From: Acinetobacter sichuanensis
Lineage (GTDB): Bacteria; Pseudomonadota; Gammaproteobacteria; Pseudomonadales; Moraxellaceae
NCBI RefSeq assembly: GCF_003024515.2
Contig: NZ_PYIX02000010.1
Coordinates: 46,777-110,776 of the forward strand
Direction of reading: 5' to 3'
Length of the DNA: 64,000 nucleotides
The notes beneath the pieces are model-generated. The model was not told the origin of the DNA, did not search any database, and saw only the letters and a program-made list of their open reading frames with translations. The position numbers and the translations under genes are program-made. Shown piece by piece: positions 9,184 to 18,210 of this stretch. The first letter of the stretch is position 1; every line of letters starts with the position of its first letter.

Positions 9184-9291
9184 AAAAAAAAAGCCTATTT
9201 TTTCAAATAGGCTATAAAACGATTAAAAATATAATATTTAAATTATATCTTTAATGGTAGGAATTACTTCTTTATGGTCATTTAAAGAAGT
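9184..9291 (-). ncRNA. Candidate small RNA, copy B of a tandem pair
   Basis: Same orientation and order of parts as the element at 9014-9121. The hairpin ACTTCTTT/AAAGAAGT (9266-9291) is conserved base for base, with loop ATGGTCATTT against ATGGTCAG (plus strand). The motif TAATGGTAGGAAT is identical. The terminator-like stem AGCCTATTT/AAATAGGCT (9192-9213) differs in sequence from copy A but keeps its pairing and a 9-nt T-run on the minus strand. Changed stem bases with kept pairing argue for selection on RNA structure. The copy lies just downstream of the Wzi-like gene, so it could also be processed from that mRNA. Confidence 0.55.
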
Positions 9292-9364
9292 CTTCACAGT
9301 TTAAATGACTTTAGCTCTGCCAAGTATCCCTGAGTTCAGGTATTTCTTGGCATTTAATGAACAA

Positions 9365-10828
9365 TTAATAACCAAAAATTGCTTTATCTAATGGAATTTC
9401 CACACCAACCGATGCACCTGCATCATTCCCTTGATGATCTGAATCACTTACCCAAGCATTAATTTTTAAAGGCACAGTCGGTTTTAAATAATGTGTCCAA
9501 GTTAAATCAAGTGCCTTAATTTTATCATCTTCTGGGAAAGCAACATTGATTAAACGATTTGATTGATTTACTTTAGCAAAAATCGCACGACCACTTAGAC
9601 GATTCATAAGATCAAAGCGAATGTCACCACCGACTGAGACCATTTCACCATCACCACCCATCGCATGACCTAAAGAAAAACCATGCTGATAATATCCATC
9701 TTTATAAATGTGATGGTTATAAGAAATGCCTTTTGCATCACCATTTGTTTCGGTGTTCGCCCATTCAGCATAAACTTGGAATGGCATATCTTTATAAGAT
9801 GAAGAATAATCTGCACCCGCTAAATACATTTTTTTAGAGGGTAATAAACCAGCTTCATCTTCACCAATAAATTGCCCATACAAGCTCATCGGAACGTTAG
9901 CCAATTGTTGTAAATTCAAACGAGCATCAAAACCTGCCAATTGGTTTGATGCATTTCCCTCTCCTGAACAGCCTTGTGCATTACATTCGTTATCTTTACC
10001 GACAAAAGCATTCCAGTAAGCTTTTGCACTCCCTGGCTGACCTTCACCATCAATTTGGAAAGTACGTGATGCACCTAACTCTAAATAAGGTAAAGGCTGT
10101 GCAGTTAAACGTAAACCCACTAAATTCGTATCTGGTACTGCTTTATAATCATCTAAGCGACCTACAAATGCTTGATATTGCCAAGGTCCAATCCAAGATA
10201 ACCATTTCGATTCAAAGGCATTTTGTTCTGCACGTTGTGCAGTAAAGCCATAGACAGGACGACTGGCATCACCACGAATCAAACTACCATCATGTCCAGG
10301 TCCCCAATATGTTGGAATTTGACCTGCAATGACCCATTGGTTGAATAATTTTCCTGCAAGATAAGAACCTTCAACATTCACATCTTGTCCATTGTCAATT
10401 TGTGGGTCTTTCTCACCAGTTACACGTAATTTTGCATCCCAGTTTTCACCGCCTGCATTCAACTCCAATGAAGCAGCATATTGTGCTTTTTGGTTATCAC
10501 CAAAAGCTTGCGGAATATTTTTTTGATCTGTTTCAGCAAATAAACCAACTTTTGCCATTTGGTTATCTGCTTTTAATGCATTTTGAATCGAGTCAATCAC
10601 TTTTTGTTGTGTATTGTCAGAAACTTTTGCTTGAGATAAAGCGCGCTGAATTTCATCACCACTCATTGGCCAAGTTGATGTGCTAATTTGAATCACACCT
10701 TGTTGATTTAACCAGTTTAAATCTGTACGAATATCTTCATTATTGAGCACCAAACCTTGTGCAAAAACGGGCAAAGACAAACTTGCTAACACGGCAGCAT
10801 ATAAGGATTTCTTTAAAAACATGCGCAT
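9365..10828 (-). CDS. Wzi-like capsule assembly outer-membrane protein
   Basis: A 487-residue exported protein with signal peptide (cleavage likely after VFA, about residue 23). After an N-terminal helical segment (about 30-90) it becomes a beta-barrel-like pattern ending in an aromatic residue (..AIFGY). Sequences such as GQIPTYWGPGHDGSLIRGDASRP and the length fit the Caps_assemb_Wzi family, which in other bacteria helps attach capsule polysaccharide to the cell surface. No capsule genes are nearby. The 3' side holds a hairpin (around 9317-9352) and the twin small-RNA-like elements. Confidence 0.82.
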   Translation of the reverse strand: MRMFLKKSLYAAVLASLSLPVFAQGLVLNNEDIRTDLNWLNQQGVIQISTSTWPMSGDEIQRALSQAKVSDNTQQKVIDSIQNALKADNQMAKVGLFAETDQKNIPQAFGDNQKAQYAASLELNAGGENWDAKLRVTGEKDPQIDNGQDVNVEGSYLAGKLFNQWVIAGQIPTYWGPGHDGSLIRGDASRPVYGFTAQRAEQNAFESKWLSWIGPWQYQAFVGRLDDYKAVPDTNLVGLRLTAQPLPYLELGASRTFQIDGEGQPGSAKAYWNAFVGKDNECNAQGCSGEGNASNQLAGFDARLNLQQLANVPMSLYGQFIGEDEAGLLPSKKMYLAGADYSSSYKDMPFQVYAEWANTETNGDAKGISYNHHIYKDGYYQHGFSLGHAMGGDGEMVSVGGDIRFDLMNRLSGRAIFAKVNQSNRLINVAFPEDDKIKALDLTWTHYLKPTVPLKINAWVSDSDHQGNDAGASVGVEIPLDKAIFGY

Positions 10829-11025
10829 TTATTCTCTAGACATTGCTGCGCTCCACCTTAGTTTTTTTCACATTTTTTTTCAATGGTGAAACTGTTTTAT
10901 TACAATATTTTAACAAGTATCATAAAAAGCTCAATTAATATTGAGTTCTCTACGCTCAATCTATAAATCTAATTGAGTAAAATATAATGATAGGTATAAA
11001 AATAATGTTAACCGAGAAATTTAAA

Positions 11026-11517
11026 ATGAAGAAAATGCACCTTTGGATACTATTTTTAATTTTACTAACAACGCAACAAAGCTTCGCTGCACCAGCTTCT
11101 CGTGCGTCTATTGAAGAACTCTTAAAAATCACAAAAACGGAACAACTTATTGAGCAAACTCAAAGCCAAGTTCTCCCTGTCATGCAAGAAAGTATAAATC
11201 AATCTCTTGAAGCACAAGGCGTCAAAATAACAGATAAGGAAAAAACTAAAATAGACCAGTATTTAAAAGAAAGTAATACATTGATCTTAAATGAACTGAA
11301 CTGGAAAACGCTGAAAGGCGATTTTATTCAAATTTATGCAGACACATTTGACCAAGAAGAAGTGGAGGGCTTGATCGCTTTTTATAAAACACCTGTGGGA
11401 CAATCAACGATTGAGAAAATGCCTTTAGTGATGAATAAATCAATGCAACTCATGCAAGTTAAAATACAACAATTAATGCCTAAAATTATGAATAATTTAG
11501 ATAAAAACCTAAAATAG
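11026..11517 (+). CDS. DUF2059 exported protein
   Basis: A 163-residue protein starting at the ATG at 11026, which gives the signal peptide MKKMHLWILFLILLTTQQSFA and follows a GAG ribosome site. The core EGLIAFYKTPVGQSTIEKMP is the typical DUF2059 signature (about residues 118-137). The mature protein is helical and predicted periplasmic. Role unknown. It ends in a strong terminator shared with lysS on the other strand. Confidence 0.8.
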   Translation: MKKMHLWILFLILLTTQQSFAAPASRASIEELLKITKTEQLIEQTQSQVLPVMQESINQSLEAQGVKITDKEKTKIDQYLKESNTLILNELNWKTLKGDFIQIYADTFDQEEVEGLIAFYKTPVGQSTIEKMPLVMNKSMQLMQVKIQQLMPKIMNNLDKNLK

Positions 11518-11524
11518 ACCTCAT

Positions 11525-11554
11525 AAAAAAGCCGCTGAGTTCAGCGGCTTTTTC
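11525..11554. terminator. Bidirectional terminator between the DUF2059 gene and lysS
   Basis: Perfect stem GCCGCTGA/TCAGCGGC (11531-11548) flanked by A6 on the left and T5 on the right. Confidence 0.9.
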
Positions 11555-11569
11555 TTGCATAGCAAAAAA

Positions 11570-13096
11570 TTAGTTTTTGTGACGCATATGCGGGAACAAA
11601 ATCACATCACGAATACTCGGTGCATTAGCAAATAACATCACCAAACGGTCAATCCCGATGCCTTCACCTGCTGTAGGTGGTAAACCATATTCAAGTGCTT
11701 CAACGAAGTCTGCATCATAATGCATCGCTTCATCATCACCTGCATCTTTTTCAGCAACCTGTGCTTGGAAACGTTCCGCTTGATCAATTGGGTCATTTAA
11801 CTCAGAGAAACCATTTGCCAACTCACGACCACCAATGAAGAATTCAAAACGATCCGTGATATGTGGATTGTCATCATTACGACGCGCTAATGGTGAAGTT
11901 TCCGCAGGATATTCAGTAATGAAAGTCGGTTGACGAAGTTTAGTTTCAACAGTTTCTTCAAATACGATGGTTTGCAACTTACCTAAACCAAAACCAGGTT
12001 TCACTTGCTCTTTCAGTTCATTTTTAACGAAGTCTGCAAGGAAATCACGATCACCAACATTTTCAGGAGTAAACTGTGGGTTGTTCTCAAGAATGGCATC
12101 AAACATTGAAATTTTCTTGAATGGACCTTTGAAGCTATATACTTCTTCGCCATAAGGAACATCGGTTGAACCCAAAATATCGATTGCCAATTTTTCCAGC
12201 ATATTTTCAGTCAATTCCATCAAATCTTTATAATCTGCATAAGCTTGATAGAATTCGATCATGGTAAATTCTGGATTATGACGTGTTGAAACCCCTTCAT
12301 TACGGAAGTTACGGTTAATTTCAAATACACGCTCAAAACCACCAACAACCAAACGTTTTAAGTAAAGTTCAGGTGCAATACGTAAAAACAATGGCATGTC
12401 CAATGCATTATGATGTGTTTCAAATGGACGTGCAGACGCACCACCTGGAATCACATGCATCATTGGCGTTTCGACTTCCATATAGCGTTCATTGGTCAAA
12501 AATGCACGAATACCTGCAACCACTTTAGCACGGATTTCAAAGGTTTTTCGTGTTTCTTCATTCACAATTAAGTCTAAATAACGTTTACGATATTTTGCTT
12601 CTGTGTCAGATAAACCATGAAACTTGTCTGGAAGAGGACGTAAAGACTTAGTTAATAACTCAAAATGTTCGATATGAACATATAAGTCACCCTTACCAGA
12701 ACGACCAATATACCCTTCTACAGCAATAATATCGCCAAGGTCTAAGCTCTTAATCGTTTCTAATACTTCTGGTGCAAGCTCTTTACGTGCAACATAAAGT
12801 TGAATACGCCCAGTCATGTCTTGGATCACAATAAATGACCCACGATTCAACATTACACGTCCTGCAACTTTTACATAGACATGTTCGCCAGCTTCGATTT
12901 GTTCTTTAGTTTGATCAGCGAATTGATCTTGTAAGTCTTGTGCGTAATGCTCACGCTTAAAGGTATTTGGCCATGGGCTAACACCTGTTTCCTTGGCGTG
13001 ATCTTGAATTTGCTTTAACTTGGCATGACGCTGTGCAATTAAATCGTTTTCGGAAATGTGTTGTTCAGAAGTCGATTGAGCGTTATGTTGCGTCAT
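11570..13096 (-). CDS. lysS: Lysyl-tRNA synthetase, class II
   Basis: Charges tRNA-Lys. The 508-residue protein has an N-terminal OB-fold anticodon-binding domain (about 60-155, [19 protein letters not shown]) and a class II catalytic domain. Motif 2 is [19 protein letters not shown] (about 266-284) and motif 3 is [12 protein letters not shown] near residue 482. Length matches bacterial LysS. It stands alone, convergent with the DUF2059 gene. Confidence 0.97.
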   Translation of the reverse strand: MTQHNAQSTSEQHISENDLIAQRHAKLKQIQDHAKETGVSPWPNTFKREHYAQDLQDQFADQTKEQIEAGEHVYVKVAGRVMLNRGSFIVIQDMTGRIQLYVARKELAPEVLETIKSLDLGDIIAVEGYIGRSGKGDLYVHIEHFELLTKSLRPLPDKFHGLSDTEAKYRKRYLDLIVNEETRKTFEIRAKVVAGIRAFLTNERYMEVETPMMHVIPGGASARPFETHHNALDMPLFLRIAPELYLKRLVVGGFERVFEINRNFRNEGVSTRHNPEFTMIEFYQAYADYKDLMELTENMLEKLAIDILGSTDVPYGEEVYSFKGPFKKISMFDAILENNPQFTPENVGDRDFLADFVKNELKEQVKPGFGLGKLQTIVFEETVETKLRQPTFITEYPAETSPLARRNDDNPHITDRFEFFIGGRELANGFSELNDPIDQAERFQAQVAEKDAGDDEAMHYDADFVEALEYGLPPTAGEGIGIDRLVMLFANAPSIRDVILFPHMRHKN

Positions 13097-13215
13097 CTCT
13101 GCCTCAAATTTTAATCAATAAACGGAAGTTGCATAGCATAGCAGATTTACAACATAATAAGCAGCATACAATCACAGCTATTTCTAATTAAAGCCAAATT
13201 AAGCATCAAAACTCT

Positions 13216-13920
13216 ATGTTAAAATTCAATTTTATTCTTATTTTACTCTTTTCTTTTTGTCCATTTAGTTTTGCTACTGAACACGATAACCACACTCAAA
13301 CACTTTCTTCTGAGCCGAATATACGTACTTTAAAAATCATTGAACATACTAATTTAGATACACAGAATTATATTTGGCAATTTGAACTCACGCTAAATTC
13401 TCAGGAAAAAACGATTACTTATACTTTATTGAACCCTAGCCCCAAATGGACAGTTTTAAATCAACGAGCTTCCGAACTTGCTCAAAACTATACTTATGAA
13501 AAACTCGAAAACTTAAATCAAAGCGAAAATAAAAATGCAAATAATGACCCAACAATTCAATCTTTGCCTGTTTATCACCTAAATATACGTTTTCCTCAAG
13601 GCATTGCTTGGAAAAAACAACCTCGTTTTCAACGCTTAGCCGATGCCTCAGCAAGACTGTGCAAACTTCAGCCAAATGATGCAAACTATGAAAGTGCAGT
13701 TATTCATAAAAATCGTAGTTATACCTTTAACACACAGCTTTATATGCATGCAAATGGTCAAGTAAATTATGTTGATTTACTCAATCCATCTTCTAACCCA
13801 CAGCTAAATCAACTGATTTACAAAGAATTAATTTCTTCACAATTTCAACCTTTTAATGAAAATGGAGTTCCAGCAAGCTTTAAAGCAGAACAACCTATAT
13901 TATTAGTATGCCCAGATTAA
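13216..13920 (+). CDS. Exported protein with TonB-C-like C-terminal half
   Basis: A 234-residue protein with signal peptide (MLKFNFILILLFSFCPFSFA). The C-terminal about 75 residues (YTFNTQLYMHANGQVNYVDL, then PQLNQLIYKELISSQFQPF and GVPASFKAEQPI) have the strand-helix-strand pattern and key positions of the TonB C-terminal domain. No transmembrane anchor or proline-rich spacer remains, so it is not a standard TonB. I infer a periplasmic protein that reuses this fold. It is divergent from lysS. Confidence 0.6.
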   Translation: MLKFNFILILLFSFCPFSFATEHDNHTQTLSSEPNIRTLKIIEHTNLDTQNYIWQFELTLNSQEKTITYTLLNPSPKWTVLNQRASELAQNYTYEKLENLNQSENKNANNDPTIQSLPVYHLNIRFPQGIAWKKQPRFQRLADASARLCKLQPNDANYESAVIHKNRSYTFNTQLYMHANGQVNYVDLLNPSSNPQLNQLIYKELISSQFQPFNENGVPASFKAEQPILLVCPD

Positions 13921-14095
13921 TAAACGACCAAGCATTCTCCCAAATAGAAAGTTTTGAAAATTTGTCTTAGACCAAAATCTAACTATTTTTTTTAAACATG
14001 ATGCGTACAATAATTCAAGAAATAGTTGAAAAGTAAACTATCTATATAATCCACCTATCTTTGCGAATAAAGACAGTTTTAACTGATAAAAGAAT

Positions 14096-14593
14096 ATGTA
14101 TATGTCAAAAATATTATTTATGCATGGATTGGATTCTTCACGAGATTCAACCAAATTCCATGCTTTAGATGCAGCACAAAAATACTGTATTGATATTGAT
14201 TATCGTAATTTAAATTACGATACCGTGGCACATTTATATCAAGATATTATTCAAAAAATTCAACCTAAAATTATTATTGGTCATAGTTTAGGTGGCTATT
14301 GGGCTTTGAAAATGTCACAGTTATTTCGTATTCCTGCGATTATTGCCAATCCAAGTCTACGACCTGACTTTCGTACAGACTATCATCCAATTACAGAACA
14401 TGATTTAGAACATGACATTCCACAAACAGCTTATATTGAATTAGGCGATGAAATTTTAGATATGTATCAAACATCAAGCATACTTGAATCCTATATGCAC
14501 GTTGAAATGATGCAAGGTGGACATCATCGTTTGGCACTACCCGAAAACTTAAATCGCATGCTTGAATATATGCAAAAAACATTTTCTATATAA
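14096..14593 (+). CDS. YqiA/YcfP-like alpha/beta-hydrolase (esterase)
   Basis: A small (165-residue) single-domain hydrolase. MHGLDSS near the N terminus is the oxyanion loop, GHSLGG (about residues 62-67) holds the nucleophile serine, GDEILD fits the acidic residue and GGHHR (about 141-145) the histidine. The size and FMHGLDSSRDSTK opening fit the UPF0227 esterases. An ATG two codons later (14102) is an equally good start. A strong terminator follows. Confidence 0.78.
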   Translation: MYMSKILFMHGLDSSRDSTKFHALDAAQKYCIDIDYRNLNYDTVAHLYQDIIQKIQPKIIIGHSLGGYWALKMSQLFRIPAIIANPSLRPDFRTDYHPITEHDLEHDIPQTAYIELGDEILDMYQTSSILESYMHVEMMQGGHHRLALPENLNRMLEYMQKTFSI

Positions 14594-14595
14594 AA

Positions 14596-14632
14596 AAAGC
14601 CTTGTAAAACAATCTTTACAAGGCTTTAATTT
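14596..14632. terminator. Terminator between the YqiA-like gene and apt
   Basis: Perfect 13-bp stem AAAGCCTTGTAAA (14596-14608) facing TTTACAAGGCTTT (14615-14627), with A-run before and T-run after, so usable from both sides. Confidence 0.9.
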
Positions 14633-14646
14633 TTTGATTCTTTTAC

Positions 14647-15183
14647 TTAAGCAGCAACTTCTGGTTTAGATTGCTCATCTAAAACAGACCAAATATTTAA
14701 ACCTAAATCACCATGTAAACCTTTTAGATCAAGGAAAATACTGGCACCTAACACCGTATGATTACATTTTGTCATCAGTTGTTTTACGGCTTTTAGTGTT
14801 CCGCCAGTTGCTAAAACGTCATCAACAATCATCACTTTTTGTGGCTGAATATCTGCTGACATTTCCAAGCGATCTAAACCATATTCTAAGCTATAGCCCA
14901 CTCCGACTACAGGAGGTGGTAATTTTCCAGCTTTACGTACCAACAACAAACCTTTGCCTGTACGTTGTGCCAATAAACTTGCCAATACAAACCCACGTGC
15001 TTCTACAGCAACAAAGCTATCTACTTCAGCCAATTGCGCTTCTGGAATACTTGCAACTAATGCATCAGTCAAAGCTTCAAGATTTTTCATGAATAGTGGT
15101 GTTAAATCATAAAAACAAATTCCAGGTTTTGGAAAATCTTGGACAGTACGAATGTGAGACCACAAAGCTGTAGACTTGTTCAT
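14647..15183 (-). CDS. apt: Adenine phosphoribosyltransferase
   Basis: Salvages adenine to AMP using PRPP. The PRPP-binding motif is VMIVDDVLATGGTLKA (about residues 117-132) and the purine-recognition stretch is VAVEARGFVLASLLAQR. I start at the ATG at 15183 (MNKSTALW...), giving 178 residues, the family length; the longer open frame to 15255 adds an unlikely leader. No clear ribosome site precedes this ATG. Confidence 0.92.
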   Translation of the reverse strand: MNKSTALWSHIRTVQDFPKPGICFYDLTPLFMKNLEALTDALVASIPEAQLAEVDSFVAVEARGFVLASLLAQRTGKGLLLVRKAGKLPPPVVGVGYSLEYGLDRLEMSADIQPQKVMIVDDVLATGGTLKAVKQLMTKCNHTVLGASIFLDLKGLHGDLGLNIWSVLDEQSKPEVAA

Positions 15184-15772
15184 AAAGGGAGACTGTAAAA
15201 TGAAATAATGCTGATATTCTAGCCTGAACCCTACTTTTTTAAAAGCAACTAACACAATGAAAATAAAATCTATTTTTGTAAGTTATTGAATTTACTCATA
15301 CCATTTATTTAATAAATATTAGCTATATTTTAGTTGAATATTATTATAATAAAAAACCTAGAGAAACACTCTTAGACCTTGGTCTAAAATGAGAATTTTC
15401 CAATTTTCTATAGACACCAACACTTAGGCTATTTACAAATCCAATTTTTTAAATAGATATTTATTATCTTTAAAAAAATTAAATTAAAACAAGAAATGAT
15501 TAAAAAAATATTAAAAATCCAATGCTCATAAGTATTTTGTCAGACAATCATGCTATAAATTTGCCCAAACAACATTGCTTTTGTCCTACTCTGCCATTCA
15601 GCTTTGCAATTAGTTGGGTAAACTCCAATATTTACTTTACATTCGTTATTGAACTGCGTAAAAATTTATTTGAATATGTACCTATTGCAATGCATATCAC
15701 TAGAGTCAATGTAGTAGCAAGATTTTTGACTGACAGCATACATACGCCATCTGTCAGATTTTGGAGAGTTAG
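15184..15772. other. Long intergenic region upstream of apt and rubA
   Basis: About 590 bp of AT-rich sequence with no convincing gene. It holds a perfect palindrome TTAGACC/GGTCTAA around a 2-bp centre (about 15373-15388) and, near rubA, an inverted repeat CTGACAG (15730-15736) facing CTGTCAG (15751-15757). It should contain the promoters of both divergent genes. Confidence 0.6.
15730..15757 (+). promoter_or_regulatory. Inverted repeat just upstream of rubA
   Basis: Arms CTGACAG and CTGTCAG are perfect complements separated by 14 bp and end 15 bp before the rubA ATG. It could be an operator or a leader hairpin; sequence alone does not decide. Confidence 0.4.
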
Positions 15773-15937
15773 ATGAAAAAATATCAATGCATCGTTTGCG
15801 GTTGGATTTATGACGAAGCAGAAGGATGGCCGCAAGATGGCATCGCAGCAGGTACAAAATGGGAAGATATTCCTGATGATTGGACATGCCCTGACTGTGG
15901 TGTTTCTAAAGCTGACTTCGAAATGGTAGAAGTATAA
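15773..15937 (+). CDS. rubA: Rubredoxin
   Basis: A 54-residue iron protein that carries electrons from rubredoxin reductase to alkane hydroxylase. The two iron-binding knuckles are CIVCGW (residues 6-11) and CPDCGV (residues 39-44), with the usual [12 protein letters not shown] between. A GGAG ribosome site precedes the ATG. It is followed by a terminator-like hairpin and then rubB, the same order known for A. baylyi. The alkane hydroxylase itself is not in the window. Confidence 0.95.
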   Translation: MKKYQCIVCGWIYDEAEGWPQDGIAAGTKWEDIPDDWTCPDCGVSKADFEMVEV

Positions 15938-15947
15938 TCGTTACATG

Positions 15948-15977
15948 AAAAGACCATGTCCACATGGTCTTTTTTAC
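15948..15977 (+). terminator. Hairpin with T-run between rubA and rubB
   Basis: Stem AAAAGACCATGT (15948-15959) facing ACATGGTCTTTT (15962-15973), then more T. Placed inside the operon, it would partly terminate and give more RubA than RubB message. Confidence 0.8.
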
Positions 15978-16012
15978 ATTATTGATAATATTAAAATAGG
16001 ATGGAGAATCAT

Positions 16013-17203
16013 ATGCAACCAGTCGTCATCGTAGGTTCAGGAATGGCAGGTTATACCCTAGCAAGAGAATTCCGTAAATTAAGCACAGAACAAGAGCTTG
16101 TGATGATTTGCGCAGATGATGCGGTGAATTATGCAAAACCCACCCTTTCCAATGCGCTTGTTGGGAAAAAAGCACCTGATCAAATTGGTTTAGGTGATGC
16201 TGAAAAAATGGCAACACAACTCAATATGCGGATCGAAAAAGAAACATGGGTTAAATCAATTGATGCAGAAAAACACCAACTCACGCTTGAAAAAGATGGA
16301 GAAACCTCTATTCAAGCGTACTCAAAGCTCATTTTAGCTGTCGGTGCAAATCCTATTCGTCTTGCGATTGCAGGTGATGGCAGTGATGATATTCATGTTG
16401 TAAACTCTTTGATTGATTATCGTGCATTCCGTGAAAGCTTAGACAATTGTGCAACAGGTGACTGTGCTGATAAACGTGTCGTTATTTTAGGTGCGGGATT
16501 AATTGGCTGTGAATTTGCCAATGACTTACAAAATACAGGGCATCAAGTTACAGTGATTGACTTAGCTGCTCAACCTTTAGGTCGTTTATTGCCAAGTCAT
16601 GTAGCAAACGCATTTAAACAAAATCTTGAAGAATCAGGCATCAAATTTGCGTTAGGCACGACGGTTGAAAAAGTTTCAAAAGCTGATCGTGGTTATGTTA
16701 TTTCTTTAGCAAATGGTCAATCTCTTGCTGCTGATGTCGTGTTATCTGCAATTGGCTTACAACCTAATCTAAATCTGGCTCAAACTGCCAATATTGCAAC
16801 CAGTCGTGGCGTGATTACCAACACACTTCTTGAAACCAATCAAGCTGATATCTATGCAATTGGTGACTGTGCAGAAGTCAATGGTAGCTTACTTCCATAT
16901 GTCATGCCATTAATGCAACAAGCACGTGCATTAGCAAAAACCCTAAGCGGTCAAACAACCAATGTACATTATCCAGCGATGCCTGTGGCTGTAAAAACCC
17001 CTGCTGCGCCGCTTACTGTTTTGCCTGCACCTGTAGATGTTGAAGTCACTTGGGACAATGAAGAGTTTGATGATGGTATGTTATCAAAAGCTACAGATAC
17101 TGAGGGTACTTTACGTGGCTTTGTGCTTTTAGGCGCAACTGCGGGTAAACAACGTTTAGCATTAACCAAACTCGTACCTGACCTGATCCCAGCTTCAGTT
17201 TAA
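16013..17203 (+). CDS. rubB: Rubredoxin-NAD(P)+ reductase
   Basis: FAD-dependent reductase passing electrons from NAD(P)H to rubredoxin. Two Rossmann motifs are seen: VIVGSGMAGYTLA (about residues 4-16, FAD) and VVILGAGLIGCEFAND (about 152-167, NAD(P)H), plus AIGDCAE (about 282-288, FAD). I start at the ATG at 16013, six bases after GGAG, giving 396 residues; an ATG four codons upstream is less likely. Second gene of the rubA-rubB-estB-oxyR group. Confidence 0.92.
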   Translation: MQPVVIVGSGMAGYTLAREFRKLSTEQELVMICADDAVNYAKPTLSNALVGKKAPDQIGLGDAEKMATQLNMRIEKETWVKSIDAEKHQLTLEKDGETSIQAYSKLILAVGANPIRLAIAGDGSDDIHVVNSLIDYRAFRESLDNCATGDCADKRVVILGAGLIGCEFANDLQNTGHQVTVIDLAAQPLGRLLPSHVANAFKQNLEESGIKFALGTTVEKVSKADRGYVISLANGQSLAADVVLSAIGLQPNLNLAQTANIATSRGVITNTLLETNQADIYAIGDCAEVNGSLLPYVMPLMQQARALAKTLSGQTTNVHYPAMPVAVKTPAAPLTVLPAPVDVEVTWDNEEFDDGMLSKATDTEGTLRGFVLLGATAGKQRLALTKLVPDLIPASV

Positions 17204-17219
17204 AAACGCTTAAATACAG

Positions 17220-17245
17220 AAGGATATTTTTCAAATATCCTTTTT
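17220..17245 (+). terminator. Hairpin after rubB
   Basis: Stem AGGATATTT (17221-17229) facing AAATATCCT (17233-17241) with a 3-nt loop and a T-run. It lies directly before estB, so it probably attenuates rather than ends transcription. Confidence 0.75.
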
Positions 17246-17258
17246 AGGAAAATAAAAA

Positions 17259-18197
17259 ATGAATAGCGCACTCCAACTACAAAGCTCTCCTTACACATCC
17301 TTTATGCAAGAAACCAAAGTCGACTTAGGCAATGGAATACAGTTGCATGTCGAAATGGGGGGAAATCCAGAGCATCCCACAATTTTGCTGATTATGGGTT
17401 TGGGTGCGCAAATGCTATTTTGGCCTGATTTTTTTTGTAAATCACTGATTGATCAAGGTTATCAAGTCATTCGTTTTGATAATCGAGATATTGGTTTATC
17501 CTCTAAAGTTCGCCATAAAGGTCCACGTTTAAATACCATGAAAATGATGGGGCGTTTTGCTTTTGGTTTACAAAATCAAGGAGCACCCTATAATTTATTT
17601 GATATGGCAGATGATGCTGCTTTACTCATTGAGCGCTTAGGACTGGAAAAAATCAACATTATTGGCGCTTCGATGGGCGGGATGATTGCACAAATTTTAG
17701 CAGCAAAATATCCTGAAAAAATTGAAAAAATTGGTTTATTATTTACCAGCAATAATCAGCCTTTACTTCCACCACCATTTCCAAAGCAACTCTTTAGTCT
17801 AATAGGTAAACCTGAATCACATGATGAAGAAGGTATTATTAATCACTCTCTGAAAGTTTTTAAGACGATTGGTTCACCTGGTTATTTAAATCAAGTCGAA
17901 GCAATGCAGACAGCTCGCAAATTATATCAACGTAGTTATCACCCTGCGGGTGTACTTCAACAGTTTTTAGCAATATTATGTACAGGTTCATTGCTTAAAT
18001 TGGATAAACAAATCCAAAAGCCAACACTCGTTGTACATGGTTCATGTGACCGTTTACTTCCTCCAAGTCATGGACGAGCAGTAGCAAAAGCAATTGAAGG
18101 CGCTAAGTTTGAATTAATTCAAGGAATGGGGCATGATATACCACCGCACTTTATTCCCCAGCTTAGTGGTTTATTTGCGCATCACTTTAAATCATAA
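17259..18197 (+). CDS. estB: Alpha/beta-hydrolase esterase (EstB-like)
   Basis: A 312-residue carboxylesterase-type hydrolase. The nucleophile elbow is GASMGG (about residue 138-143), the acid is in HGSCDRLLPP (about 265-274) and the histidine is in GMGHDIPPH (about 292-300); the oxyanion region is LIMGLGAQMLFW. It sits between rubB and oxyR, the position of estB in A. baylyi, and the symbol rests on that context together with the fold. Substrate unknown. The oxyR ATG follows after 13 bp. Confidence 0.85.
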   Translation: MNSALQLQSSPYTSFMQETKVDLGNGIQLHVEMGGNPEHPTILLIMGLGAQMLFWPDFFCKSLIDQGYQVIRFDNRDIGLSSKVRHKGPRLNTMKMMGRFAFGLQNQGAPYNLFDMADDAALLIERLGLEKINIIGASMGGMIAQILAAKYPEKIEKIGLLFTSNNQPLLPPPFPKQLFSLIGKPESHDEEGIINHSLKVFKTIGSPGYLNQVEAMQTARKLYQRSYHPAGVLQQFLAILCTGSLLKLDKQIQKPTLVVHGSCDRLLPPSHGRAVAKAIEGAKFELIQGMGHDIPPHFIPQLSGLFAHHFKS

Positions 18198-18210
18198 ACA
18201 TTAGGACACT

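Noticed and set aside
9014..9291. Plus-strand reading of the twin elements as small RNAs or attenuators of the GNAT gene
   Set aside because: T-runs follow the terminator-like stems only on the minus strand; on the plus strand they would precede the stems.
15522..15776. Open frame of 84 codons upstream of rubA
   Set aside because: Overlaps the rubA leader, has no ribosome site, unusual composition and no protein-like pattern; the region looks like a promoter interval.
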